This document shows, piece after piece, positions 1-7,528 of a stretch of 11,031 nucleotides of DNA (position 1 is the first letter of the stretch; every line of letters begins with the position of its first letter). This stretch comes from Planctomycetaceae bacterium (GTDB taxonomy: Bacteria > Planctomycetota > Planctomycetia > Pirellulales > Pirellulaceae): assembly GCA_024642765.1 (NCBI GenBank), contig JAHEAM010000083.1:1-11031 (forward strand). Reading direction: 5' to 3'. The notes beneath the pieces were generated by a model. That model did not search any database. It was not told where the DNA came from and saw only the letters and a list, made by a program, of their open reading frames with translations. The translations under genes were made by a program, and so were the position numbers.

Positions 1-258
1 ACACTCCACAATCGCGCCTGGAATTTCACTTTTGATCACATGATCTACAGCGCGGATGAGCGCTAAAACGCGTTCAGGTGACGTCATCGTTGTATTTGCT
101 GTCGCCAAAATCAGTTCACGCTCGAACGCAGTTGAATCCGGAAACCGTCCTTGTAGGTCCGCTTCAGGTTTTGGCCTGTCGGACCGTTTGTTTGGACCGC
201 GTCGAAGTAGTGACCGCATCATCCGCAATTCCGTTTGCTGGGCGACAAAAAAATTCAT
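1..258 (-). CDS. TylF/MycF-family O-methyltransferase, N-terminal part (runs off the left edge)
   Basis: An open minus-strand frame runs 86 codons from the ATG at 258 to the window edge without a stop. The end of the visible part reads TMTSPERVLALIRAVDHVI and then PGAIVEC. This is the characteristic entry to the TylF/macrocin O-methyltransferase fold, where 'TMTSPER' precedes the first helix and 'G-IVECGVWRG' is SAM motif I. Family members methylate sugar hydroxyls using SAM and often sit in polysaccharide or O-antigen loci, which fits the glycosyltransferase next door. The first ~45 residues are basic and variable. ATG 258 has GGAG only 1 nt upstream. A second in-frame ATG at 222 (residue 13) has GGA at better spacing, so the start is not settled. 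The catalytic half is outside the window. The divergent 259-467 gap shows no convincing promoter, only a short inverted repeat (TTCGT/ACGAA, 326-336). Confidence 0.75.
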   Translation of the reverse strand, partial: MNFFVAQQTELRMMRSLLRRGPNKRSDRPKPEADLQGRFPDSTAFERELILATANTTMTSPERVLALIRAVDHVIKSEIPGAIVEC

Positions 259-467
259 TCTCCGCGAAACTATGGGTTCGTGGGCACTGTTTTCTATCAA
301 AAGGGGCAAATAGGGTAAACACCGATTCGTAACGAACTGACGACATTCAACACTGGATTGTGCCAGCACTTTTTAGCCTTGGTCGTTGGGGCATGAAACG
401 AATACAATTGGTTCACAACAAACGAGAATTGTTGTGCGAGTTGAAGCAATCAGGGACGAAAGCTGCC

Positions 468-1457
468 ATGAGCCAAACGCTCAAAACTCCAATATTGTTT
501 TGCATCTACAATCGACCTGCAGAAACGCAGCGTGTTTTTCAAGCCATTCGACATTGTCGTCCGAACCGTCTGTTGGTTGTCGCTGACGGTCCCAACCCAT
601 TGAAAGAGAACGATAGCGTTTTCACTGCTCAGGCACGCAGTATCCTCGGGCTCATTGATTGGCCCTGCGAGTTGCAAACTCATTTTGCGGACACGAACCT
701 GGGCTGTCGACTGCGTATGGCAACTGGTCTGCAATGGGCCTTTGATCAATCTGACGAACTGATTGTGTTGGAGGACGATTGTTTGCCGCACGCGTCTTTC
801 TTCACGTTTTGTGAACAGATGCTGAATAGATATCGCGATGATGAACGTGTGATGATGGTGAGCGGCGATCGATTTTTGCCAGCGGAGAATTCTGACGGCC
901 GATATTATTTTTCGAGATGGGCGCATATTTGGGGTTGGGCGAGTTGGCGACGAGCCTGGCAGCACTTTGATATTTCGATTGCGACATGGTTATCAATCAG
1001 GAGCAGTGGAAAACTACGTAACTGGGTCGATTCGGATCAAGAAGAAACGCATTGGAGTTCGGTCTTCGATTTAGTTCATGAAGGCAAAATCGACACCTGG
1101 GACTTTGCTTGGATGTATGCGTGTTGGTTGAATGGAGGCTTGACGATCATTCCCCCGGTGAACCTAATCAGTAATATCGGGTTTGGTGCTCAAGCAACTC
1201 ATACGAAAGACGCCAAATCGCCGCTCGCAAATGCGAATACATTTGAGTTGCCGCTTCAGCTGGACTCGCAAGAAGTGGCCCGAAATATTGAGGCTGATCA
1301 CTGGACATACGAAACTCTATTTTCTCAAACGCATAGTACCTTGCCTCTACCGAATTCCAACGGTAAGAAGCGTTTCCGGAGATGGTTCAAAAAAGCGTTG
1401 GGTGCGTCTAAGTATTTAAGGTTCCTTGAGCCAACAATCGCAAGGAAACCTAGCTGA
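468..1457 (+). CDS. GT-A-like glycosyltransferase (HlpA/GNT-I-like family)
   Basis: The 329-residue product looks like a nucleotide-sugar glycosyltransferase of surface-polysaccharide loci. Visible motifs, in order from Met1, are: TPILFCIYNRP (7-17), the first strand and nucleotide-binding loop; VVADGP (37-42); ADTNLGCR (74-81); VLEDDC (100-105), the DXD-type metal/nucleotide-sugar site; and a Trp-rich stretch WAHIWGWASWRRAW (151-164), typical of this group. No signal peptide or membrane segment is seen, so it is probably cytoplasmic or peripheral. The frame is open upstream to a GTG at 360 and an ATG at 393. I chose ATG 468 because the family core starts about six residues later and AGGGA lies 11 nt before it. 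The gene ends 1 nt before the next start, indicating co-transcription. Donor and acceptor sugars cannot be read from the sequence. Confidence 0.85.
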   Translation: MSQTLKTPILFCIYNRPAETQRVFQAIRHCRPNRLLVVADGPNPLKENDSVFTAQARSILGLIDWPCELQTHFADTNLGCRLRMATGLQWAFDQSDELIVLEDDCLPHASFFTFCEQMLNRYRDDERVMMVSGDRFLPAENSDGRYYFSRWAHIWGWASWRRAWQHFDISIATWLSIRSSGKLRNWVDSDQEETHWSSVFDLVHEGKIDTWDFAWMYACWLNGGLTIIPPVNLISNIGFGAQATHTKDAKSPLANANTFELPLQLDSQEVARNIEADHWTYETLFSQTHSTLPLPNSNGKKRFRRWFKKALGASKYLRFLEPTIARKPS

Positions 1458-1458
1458 C

Positions 1459-2898
1459 ATGCGAGTCATTATTGTTTCTCCTTACGCGACAGTAGCTCCC
1501 CACTTTGAAACGGAGCTTGAGATTGCTCAACGTCACTTAGATTTGGGTGACCAAGTCGACTGGCTAATGTGTACCGGCGCACTCGCCAACTGCGATTTCA
1601 ATCCACATGCGATTTTGCAGCGTTGCGAAGACTGTCGATTAAGACGAAGTCATGGCATTTCGAAACTTCAGCCAGCTATCCGCCCGGTGCATTTGCTTGA
1701 GAAATCGATCGACACGTCGTTCTTGTTGAGCCTTAGGAATATCGAGCAACTCCGCGAGCTCAAACTCGAGAATTTTGATATTGGATATGCAGTTTTGTCG
1801 TCGTTGGTCAGCGTGATTCGCGACCCGGAGCCGAATCTCATCGAAAACATGGAGCTGTTACGGGCATTGTACGCATCGGCCCGCGCGACCTTCGAGCAGA
1901 CTTGCGAGTACATCAGCCGAAAGCAAATCGAACGCGTCTATGTTTTTAACGGACGCTTTGCAAACACTCGAGCGGTGGTAAGAGCCTGCGAGCAGCAACA
2001 AGTTGATTGCTTGATCCACGAACGAGGCAGTTCGCTCGATCAATTTGAATTGTATGTGAATCATCTGCCTCATGAGATTGCCGAGATTCAAAAGTTGATT
2101 CGCGGGGCTTGGCACCGAAACCCAAACGAAGAACAAAAGAAGTGCGTAGCCCACGAATGGTTTGCCAATCGTCGACATCGCGTTGAAAAGAATTGGATTT
2201 CTTTTACTCGCGATCAAACCATTGGACACTTGCCGATCGATTGGGATAGTACTCAACGCAACATAACGATTTTTACTTCGTCAGATGACGAATTTGTAGC
2301 GATTGGTGATCAGTGGAAGCATACCTTATTTGAGAATCAGCTCGAGGGTCTCGAAGCGATCTGCAAGGGACTGCTGCGAGTCTCTCCAGATACAAGAATC
2401 TTCCATCGAATGCACCCTAACTTGATTGGAGTCGAAAATGAAATGAAACGTCGAATGCTGGCGTTGAAATTTCCGAACTTAACGACACTTGAACCCGAAG
2501 ATCCTGTTGACACGTATCGATTGCTCGAGGCATCCGACACTGTCGCAACATTTGGATCGAGCGTCGGAATCGAGGCGACCTATTGGGAACGCCCCTCGGT
2601 TTTGTTAGGACCGTCCCTTTACCGTGACCTGGGAGGAACGCATCGACCGAAAACACAGGAGGAAACCATTGAAATGCTCGCCAGCGAATTGGTACCACTC
2701 GACAAGCGAGGCGCGTTGCAATACGGGTATTGGATGAACTCACACGGTATTGCATTTAAATATTTCAAGGCTGAATCGTGGTACCACGGTCGATTCAAAG
2801 ACGAGGTGATTTACGCAAAAAAAGAAGAACTTAAACCGCTGGATAAGCTACGTTTTCTATTTGCTCGCGAAGGAAAGCCGCTACGGCGAGCGAGTTAG
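1459..2898 (+). CDS. Capsule/surface-polysaccharide biosynthesis protein, GT-B-like, with N-terminal Cys4 cluster
   Basis: The product has 479 residues. The N-terminus (MRVIIVSPYATVAPHFETEL) is a Rossmann-like first strand followed by a helix that often begins 'E-ELEIAQ'. Cysteines 38, 45, 56 and 59 (the last two in CEDC) form a compact C-X6-C-X10-C-X2-C cluster that could bind a metal; this is an inference. The C-terminal half carries features of retaining GT-B or capsule-export transferases: FTSSDDEF near residue 272, RMHPN near 316, and FGSSVGIEATYWERPSVLLG from about 363, the sugar-nucleotide-binding strand-loop-helix. ATG 1459 was chosen over an in-frame TTG at 1426 inside the upstream gene; AAGGAA lies about 12 nt upstream. 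It forms an operon with the preceding glycosyltransferase. The last 68 bp overlap the 3' end of the opposite-strand gene. The exact reaction is unknown; a polysaccharide glycosyltransferase role is most likely. Confidence 0.75.
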   Translation: MRVIIVSPYATVAPHFETELEIAQRHLDLGDQVDWLMCTGALANCDFNPHAILQRCEDCRLRRSHGISKLQPAIRPVHLLEKSIDTSFLLSLRNIEQLRELKLENFDIGYAVLSSLVSVIRDPEPNLIENMELLRALYASARATFEQTCEYISRKQIERVYVFNGRFANTRAVVRACEQQQVDCLIHERGSSLDQFELYVNHLPHEIAEIQKLIRGAWHRNPNEEQKKCVAHEWFANRRHRVEKNWISFTRDQTIGHLPIDWDSTQRNITIFTSSDDEFVAIGDQWKHTLFENQLEGLEAICKGLLRVSPDTRIFHRMHPNLIGVENEMKRRMLALKFPNLTTLEPEDPVDTYRLLEASDTVATFGSSVGIEATYWERPSVLLGPSLYRDLGGTHRPKTQEETIEMLASELVPLDKRGALQYGYWMNSHGIAFKYFKAESWYHGRFKDEVIYAKKEELKPLDKLRFLFAREGKPLRRAS

Positions 2899-4204
2899 CA
2901 GCAGCGTCGTAATTTGCAATGGACTTCGCGTAGTTAACGTCGACAATTCCAATCCTCGCAAGCCCAAGTAGTCGCTGTAACGCTTGTTCGAGTTCTTCGT
3001 GAGGCCATGTCGAGGAACGTATGGCCTCAAAATCTAGATTCGAATTCCATTGGTAGACGCCGGGCAGTTTTAAATACCATGGTCGCCCCAACACAATAAC
3101 CGGACGACCTCCTGTAATAGCTTCCCAGCCGATTGTACCTGTGATGGTGACAGCGAATAGGCTTCGTCTCAGTAGTTCATAGGTATTGGTCTCCGTCGGC
3201 ACCCAGCAGACATTTTTCAGTCGTCGAATACGTTCGAAGAAAGCCGAGGGTCTCCAGCGATAGTCTTGTTTTGGGTTTTCCTTGAGGACAAGTCGTACTC
3301 CCGACGGTAGCCATTTTGATACTCGCTCAATAGCCAACGCCTGGTCGAAATACTCATCACCGATCGCTGAGGTGGTCAATTCCGGCTGAAGATGCAATGG
3401 GAAATAGACATACTCCCCGGCGTTCGTATCAAAGTCTTGGTCAATGATTCGTGAAAGGTTCCACAGGTATTCTTGTTCGGGTGAACGTGAACTTTGGGAT
3501 TTGCCAATGAGTCGGTAGTAACCGGATCTTCTCTTCCAATCGCGGATTGACCACTTTGTACGCTCGGCAACGGTGAACTGTTTTCGATTTGGAGTTGGCG
3601 AAAACCCAGTCATGTAAAAGAGTTCTTTTTCGAAGGCCTTGGGAATCGAAAATATCTCGGACGGGACATAGGAACACGCTTTAAAATGCCCAAAATCATT
3701 TAGGTCGTAACAGTAAAAGAAACGATTCGGCAGGATTGATTGGTAACAAAGTGTTGTTGGGATACTTTGGGTTTGCGCAGCGAGGTAGAGAATGTATTCA
3801 AAACCTTCGTGAGGCAGATTCTGAAAGAACAAATGTTCAATTCTTTGCTTATAAAGCAGACTTTGGAATTTATGAAAAATCCGATCCGAGAGCTCAAGCA
3901 ATTCTCGATCGCTTAAGTTAGCGCAGCCCGTGTTTCGCAAAAGCTGTTCGCGGATTTGGGCAAATTTGAGAGCGATGATCTGACAACGCATATTCGAATC
4001 GAACGGCTCGTTTGGCAATTCGATATTACCAATATGCCATTCGGTAATGTCTTCGTCAAAAGTGGTGTGCCCGTTATTCACGCCTATCCAATAGGCGATG
4101 TCTGCATCCGCCTGTTCGCATGCCAATTTGACTGCCGCAGACAATTCGAGTGCATGAAATCCGTAGAAGAGCAAGCGTCTTGGCATTTGAAATTTTGTCT
4201 GCAT
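2831..4204 (-). CDS. Capsule polysaccharide biosynthesis protein (KpsS/LipB-like, PF05159 type)
   Basis: The product is 457 residues from ATG 4204. The C-terminal half shows the signature of bacterial capsule polysaccharide (Kdo-transferase-like) proteins: FPLHLQPE (about 268-275), VLKENPKQ (about 305), a 'VCWVPTETNTYELL' segment, and then TITGTIGWEAITGGRPVIVLG (about 352-372) followed by WYLKLPGV. The N-terminal half begins with a Rossmann-like RRLLFYGFHALELSAAVKLA. No signal peptide is seen, so it probably acts at the inner face of the membrane in assembling a surface glycan. Start choice is uncertain: TTG 4219, ATG 4204 and ATG 4186 are in frame. The only purine-rich match (AGGA) is 16 nt before 4204 and almost touching 4219. 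It starts 18 nt after the upstream small membrane-protein gene, so the two are probably one transcript. Its 3' end overlaps the convergent gene by 68 bp. Confidence 0.75.
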   Translation of the reverse strand: MQTKFQMPRRLLFYGFHALELSAAVKLACEQADADIAYWIGVNNGHTTFDEDITEWHIGNIELPNEPFDSNMRCQIIALKFAQIREQLLRNTGCANLSDRELLELSDRIFHKFQSLLYKQRIEHLFFQNLPHEGFEYILYLAAQTQSIPTTLCYQSILPNRFFYCYDLNDFGHFKACSYVPSEIFSIPKAFEKELFYMTGFSPTPNRKQFTVAERTKWSIRDWKRRSGYYRLIGKSQSSRSPEQEYLWNLSRIIDQDFDTNAGEYVYFPLHLQPELTTSAIGDEYFDQALAIERVSKWLPSGVRLVLKENPKQDYRWRPSAFFERIRRLKNVCWVPTETNTYELLRRSLFAVTITGTIGWEAITGGRPVIVLGRPWYLKLPGVYQWNSNLDFEAIRSSTWPHEELEQALQRLLGLARIGIVDVNYAKSIANYDAAANSLAVAAFLREQIENVAYPAV

Positions 4205-4222
4205 AAACGACAGCAGCAAATC

Positions 4223-4783
4223 CTAATAGGGTTGATCGCGATTATTGAATTGATCGCGCGGATCGTAGTGACTGTAGTCAACGATGCGCCAAATTCCGTC
4301 GGGTTCCTTCTCGTAAGTCAGTGTAACACCTCGAATCGCAAAACCTTTGTAGTTGTAGGTCGGAGCATCGACTACTACGGATACCTTGAATCGAATAGTG
4401 GCGCGAGGAGGATTTACGTTCGTTTCAATGATCGGCATTTCGTGGCTGGCGATTCTGCAAGATGAAAACTTGTAGAGCGGCATTTCACGTTCGATCCGTT
4501 TCTTTGTTAGCGCGTTACTCTTTCCTAATTGGGCGATTGAACCTTGTACATCATTGTGTTCGACCGATTCGGCAATCTTGTAAATAGCGTCAATGATTTG
4601 TTCGGAATCCGTTTTTACGATTCGCTCGTAGACTACGAGTCCAAGTGTAATTAGGAAAAAAAACCCTGCGAGTCCAAGTAGCTTCCATTTTTTCAATAGG
4701 AACGCAAAGGTAATGCAACTCGCGACCGCCAACAGACCTACCATGAACGACAATAGTGAATTCTCTGCAAAATAGTTTGCCAT
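4223..4783 (-). CDS. Small membrane protein with two transmembrane helices and an NTF2-like soluble tail
   Basis: I do not recognise a named family. From ATG 4783 the product is 186 residues. Two hydrophobic helices lie at about residues 9-31 and 36-52, separated by KKWK. The ~130-residue tail after them reads like an NTF2-like/SnoaL fold: a helical start (IIDAIYKIAESVEHNDV), then alternating strands and a final VTLTYEKEPDGIWRIVDYSHYDP, typical of 'lipoprotein-like' conserved proteins in planctomycetes. The frame extends upstream to TTG 4834 inside the rpsI terminator, so ATG 4783 is preferred despite a weak Shine-Dalgarno site. It lies 50 bp beyond the rpsI terminator and just ahead of the capsule gene. 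It must have its own promoter or depend on read-through, and no good promoter was seen. Function is unknown; the fold assignment is inference. Confidence 0.65.
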   Translation of the reverse strand: MANYFAENSLLSFMVGLLAVASCITFAFLLKKWKLLGLAGFFFLITLGLVVYERIVKTDSEQIIDAIYKIAESVEHNDVQGSIAQLGKSNALTKKRIEREMPLYKFSSCRIASHEMPIIETNVNPPRATIRFKVSVVVDAPTYNYKGFAIRGVTLTYEKEPDGIWRIVDYSHYDPRDQFNNRDQPY

Positions 4784-4832
4784 GGCGACTGTTGATTTCA
4801 AAACGGAAGTTTTACTTAGTACTAAAGTGCAC

Positions 4833-4864
4833 AAAAAAACAGGAGCCCTGGAAGCTCCTGTTTT
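4833..4864 (-). terminator. Intrinsic terminator of the rplM-rpsI operon
   Basis: A perfect 7-bp stem (CAGGAGC 4840-4846 with GCTCCTG 4854-4860) encloses a 7-nt loop. On the minus strand it is followed by seven T (4833-4839), with a weaker A/T extension of the stem on both sides. It lies 29 nt after the rpsI stop codon. The T-run (4861-4864) on the other side makes it weakly bidirectional, but no plus-strand gene ends here. Confidence 0.85.
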
Positions 4865-4892
4865 GGTACAGTATATGAGACACGGAACGAGA

Positions 4893-5306
4893 TTAACGCT
4901 TCGAGAATTGAATACCTCGGCGGGCGCCCCGAAGACCGTATTTTTTGCGTTCCTTCATTCGTGAATCACGAGTCAGGAAGCCTTCATCTCGCATTTTCGG
5001 GAAATGAGCTTCATCGAAACCAACCAAGGCACGTGCAAGAGCCATTTTGGCCGCGCCGCTTTGGCCTGTTGAACCACCACCATTGCAAGTGATGTCGACG
5101 TCCATAGTGTTTCGAACGCCGACCGATTCTAAAGTCAAGACAATTGCGTTCTGGTCTTGAATGTTCGGGAAATACTCGGTCAGCTCGCGGCCATTAACGC
5201 TGATCTTGCCAGTACCAGCCGAAATGCGTGCACGGGCGACTGCACTTTTTCGACGTCCTGTCCCTAAACTCTTGCCCGTGTTTTGATCTTTCTTCGCAAT
5301 TAGCAT
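4893..5306 (-). CDS. rpsI: 30S ribosomal protein S9
   Basis: The product is a 137-residue small-subunit protein of the S9/uS9 family, whose basic C-terminal tail reaches towards the P-site tRNA. Family features are all present: GTGRRKSAVARARI near residues 16-29, GKISVNGR, an NGGGSTGQSGAAKMALARAL segment (about 75-94), the DSRMKERKKYGLRGARRG stretch, and the conserved terminal Ser-Lys-Arg. Length is a few residues above the usual ~130, from an N-terminal extension (MLIAKKDQNTGKSL). Start ATG 5306 has only a weak Shine-Dalgarno match. It lies 86 bp downstream of rplM in the universally common L13-S9 order and is followed by a strong intrinsic terminator. Confidence 0.98.
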   Translation of the reverse strand: MLIAKKDQNTGKSLGTGRRKSAVARARISAGTGKISVNGRELTEYFPNIQDQNAIVLTLESVGVRNTMDVDITCNGGGSTGQSGAAKMALARALVGFDEAHFPKMRDEGFLTRDSRMKERKKYGLRGARRGIQFSKR

Positions 5307-5392
5307 TTTCGATTCACTTCAAATAGACGATTGAACAATTGATTTTTTTATTGACAAATTGATTTCAAAAAAATGGAGTAGAGCGTTTTTAG

Positions 5393-5848
5393 TTAGCTCG
5401 ACACTTTTTTGAATTCAACGTTTAAGGGTTGAGGGTTCTGAGCCTGATGCGGATGCTCGGCACCTGCGTAGCATTTCATTTTGCTCAACATGTGTCGCCC
5501 AAGTTTGTTTTTGGGCAACATGCGGCGAACGGCGTCTTTCAGGATTAGCTCTGGCGAGCGAGCCATAACCTCGGCTGCCGTTTGGACCCTTAGCCCTGGG
5601 TAACCGGAGTAATGAGAGTAGGTTTTCTCTTCCATCTTGTTACCTGAGAATTTTAGCTTCTCAACATTCGTAACAATAACAAATTCACCTGTATCAACGT
5701 GCGGTGTATACGTTGGACGGTGTTTTCCCATCAATATCATGGCAATTTTTGTCGCCACGCGACCTACGATTACATCCTGCCCATCGATATGCCACCACTT
5801 GGCTTCAACCTCTGCAGGTTTCGCGATATACGACTTTGTGCCCGCCAC
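5393..5848 (-). CDS. rplM: 50S ribosomal protein L13
   Basis: The product is a 151-residue large-subunit protein of the L13/uL13 family, an early assembly protein that binds 23S rRNA. Visible motifs are KWWHIDGQDVIVGRVAT (18-34), GKHRPTYTPHVDTGEFVIVTN (about 41-61), YSHYSGYPGL (about 78-87) and ILKDAVRRMLPKNKLGRHML (101-120). It is slightly longer than the usual ~142 residues at the N-terminus. The start is GTG at 5848, supported by AGGAG six nucleotides upstream; no in-frame ATG in the first part fits as well. It heads the operon with rpsI, 86 bp downstream. A promoter-like sequence and a 12-bp palindrome lie in its 5' region. Confidence 0.98.
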   Translation of the reverse strand: MAGTKSYIAKPAEVEAKWWHIDGQDVIVGRVATKIAMILMGKHRPTYTPHVDTGEFVIVTNVEKLKFSGNKMEEKTYSHYSGYPGLRVQTAAEVMARSPELILKDAVRRMLPKNKLGRHMLSKMKCYAGAEHPHQAQNPQPLNVEFKKVSS

Positions 5849-5871
5849 TTCAAACTCCTAGAAATAAAAAT

Positions 5872-5883
5872 GCCCAATTGGGC
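5872..5883. repeat. Perfect 12-bp palindrome in the rplM leader
   Basis: GCCCAATTGGGC lies between the putative rplM promoter and its Shine-Dalgarno site. It could be an operator or a small RNA hairpin in the leader; chance is also possible at this length. Confidence 0.4.
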
Positions 5884-5918
5884 CAGAATTCTCATCTGAT
5901 TTAAGAACCAAACCGAAC

Positions 5919-5947
5919 AAAATACCGAATTTCCGTGATTTGAGCAA
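5919..5947 (-). promoter_or_regulatory. Putative sigma-70-type promoter of rplM-rpsI
   Basis: On the minus strand, TTGCTC (5942-5947) is followed after exactly 17 nt by TATTTT (5919-5924), giving a leader of about 65 nt before the rplM GTG. Match quality is moderate, and it is placed correctly for the operon. Confidence 0.4.
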
Positions 5948-6059
5948 GGGTCGGAGAGCTGCGAACGGGTTGTTTCTTCCCTTTTTTGCAAAATTCTGTT
6001 TCCGATTGGATCGCCTTGTCTTCGATTGCTATTGGCCGCTCGATAGGAAATATCGTCAT

Positions 6060-7313
6060 TTAGTCCTTTTGGAATTCCAAGAAATAGTTTTCTTCTAGGC
6101 CCGGGATTTCAATTTCTTCTACGAAGTTAAAGCCAGCCCTTTCGATTTCTTGCTGAACGACCTCTTTGCCTGCTCTAACGTGGTCGAGAGTCCATTCGCG
6201 GCTAGAGCCTGGAATGCGTTCAAAATCGACAACAACCAACCTGCCTCCCTGATGTAATGCATTGTAGATCGATTTCAGGGTCGCATCCGGATACTCAAAG
6301 TGGTGGTAAGTATCGCAAACGAATACTAGGTCGACCGAGTCGCCAGGCAGGCATGAGTTGTTATCAGAACACAGCACACAAGTAATGTTTGTTAGGCCAT
6401 TTGTTGAAGCGTCTTGATTGATGTGTTCAAGAAACCGCGGCGCGATATCGACGGCGTATACCCAACCGCCGCGACCGACTTCCACTGAAAACGAGCGTGT
6501 GAACAATCCAGTGCCTGCGCCGACATCGGCGATTCGATTGCCCTTTTTGACTTTGCAGGCGGCAAGAATCCTTTCTCTCGCCACAAAAATCTCGCGACTT
6601 TCAATTTCGAAGCGCTTCACGAAATCATCAACGTTTAGATCTGCGCTCAAAAAACTATCGTTTATCCCTGGCTTCACGCTTTCCGTGATTTCCGATTTAC
6701 GCATCCCCTCGCTTTTGGTGACGGTTGCCATTTGCTCTTTTTCTTGGGCTTGCATTCGTGCGATGAAATCCAAAGCCTTTGCCTCATAGGGCTTCGCTTT
6801 TAGACCAATTTGTTTGGCTTCCAACATTGCTGTTTCCAGAGCGATACCCTGATCGAGAACTCTAAACGGCAGCCAAACTGCGGCGACGCGAACGGCACCG
6901 GCACAATGCAGCAAAGTAGTTTCTTTTTCATCTCGCAGCAATTCACGAATGGAGTTGAGCGTTTCATCCGTGAGTGCATCCGGCGAGGAAATGGGGATTT
7001 GCACGAAGGAGATCCCGGCTTTCCTGACTGCATCGGCCTCGTCCCAATTCAACTCCGAAATAGCTCGTAAGGAGATGATTCGTTTGACCCCTAACTTTTG
7101 GATTTGTTCCAGGTCTGAAGCTTTGAATTGCCCGGAACAATAAATGGCTCCTGCTCGGGTCAAGTTGGAAACGGAACCCAGCGTCATCGCTTTTACGGCC
7201 GATTCCTGACTGGAATTTTGACTTGACTGTGTCGTTGTTGACTGAGCAGGTGAGCAACTTGCATTCAAAACCAATAGTTGACAGAGTAGCAATAGAGCCA
7301 GGAATTTTTTCAT
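6060..7313 (-). CDS. Exported fusion: DUF442/tyrosine-phosphatase-like domain plus class I SAM methyltransferase
   Basis: The product is 417 residues from ATG 7313, chosen because AAGG lies 7 nt upstream and the protein then starts with a signal peptide (MKKFLALLLLCQLLVLNASC). Cys20 would be a lipidation site, although the lipobox is imperfect (Asn at -3). After a Ser/Gln-rich linker, residues ~45-172 resemble the DUF442/beta-lactamase-hydrolase-like phosphatase domain: YCSGQFKASDLEQIQKLGVK, RIISLR, and then HCAGAVR (136-142) with Cys137 and Arg142 in the loop position, followed by VWLPFRVLDQGI. Residues ~220-417 form a class I methyltransferase: IADVGAGTGLFT (261-272, SAM motif I), YAVDIAP with Asp289, and GGRLVVVDFERIPG. 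Methyltransferases need cytoplasmic SAM, so export is odd. The substrate is unknown. The frame stays open upstream to 7535, but that part is not protein-like. Confidence 0.8.
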   Translation of the reverse strand: MKKFLALLLLCQLLVLNASCSPAQSTTTQSSQNSSQESAVKAMTLGSVSNLTRAGAIYCSGQFKASDLEQIQKLGVKRIISLRAISELNWDEADAVRKAGISFVQIPISSPDALTDETLNSIRELLRDEKETTLLHCAGAVRVAAVWLPFRVLDQGIALETAMLEAKQIGLKAKPYEAKALDFIARMQAQEKEQMATVTKSEGMRKSEITESVKPGINDSFLSADLNVDDFVKRFEIESREIFVARERILAACKVKKGNRIADVGAGTGLFTRSFSVEVGRGGWVYAVDIAPRFLEHINQDASTNGLTNITCVLCSDNNSCLPGDSVDLVFVCDTYHHFEYPDATLKSIYNALHQGGRLVVVDFERIPGSSREWTLDHVRAGKEVVQQEIERAGFNFVEEIEIPGLEENYFLEFQKD

Positions 7314-7365
7314 CGGAATACCTTGTAGACAATGGACTTGCCCATTTGAGTTGCATAACAACCCT

Positions 7366-7394
7366 AGTTTACGATACCCCTGACCATTAGACAA
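7366..7394 (-). promoter_or_regulatory. Putative promoter of the phosphatase/methyltransferase fusion gene
   Basis: On the minus strand, TTGTCT (7389-7394) and TAAACT (7366-7371) are separated by 17 nt, giving a leader of roughly 45 nt before ATG 7313. Confidence 0.4.
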
Positions 7395-7528
7395 ATAGCC
7401 CAGAATCAAACGCCCCAATCGGTTCTGGCTGTTAGTCGTTTCCGCAATTGTGTTAACGGCCTTCGGCCCAAATCGACATGCTGGTTGCATTAAATTTGAA
7501 CAAACAGACAATATCAGGCAAAAACACA

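Noticed and set aside
450..965. 171-residue open frame on the minus strand
   Set aside because: Lies antisense to the clear glycosyltransferase gene and has no recognisable motifs; a shadow frame.
5337..5365. AATTGATTT direct repeats (5337-5345, 5357-5365) between rplM and rpsI
   Set aside because: Very AT-rich and short; likely chance in this composition.
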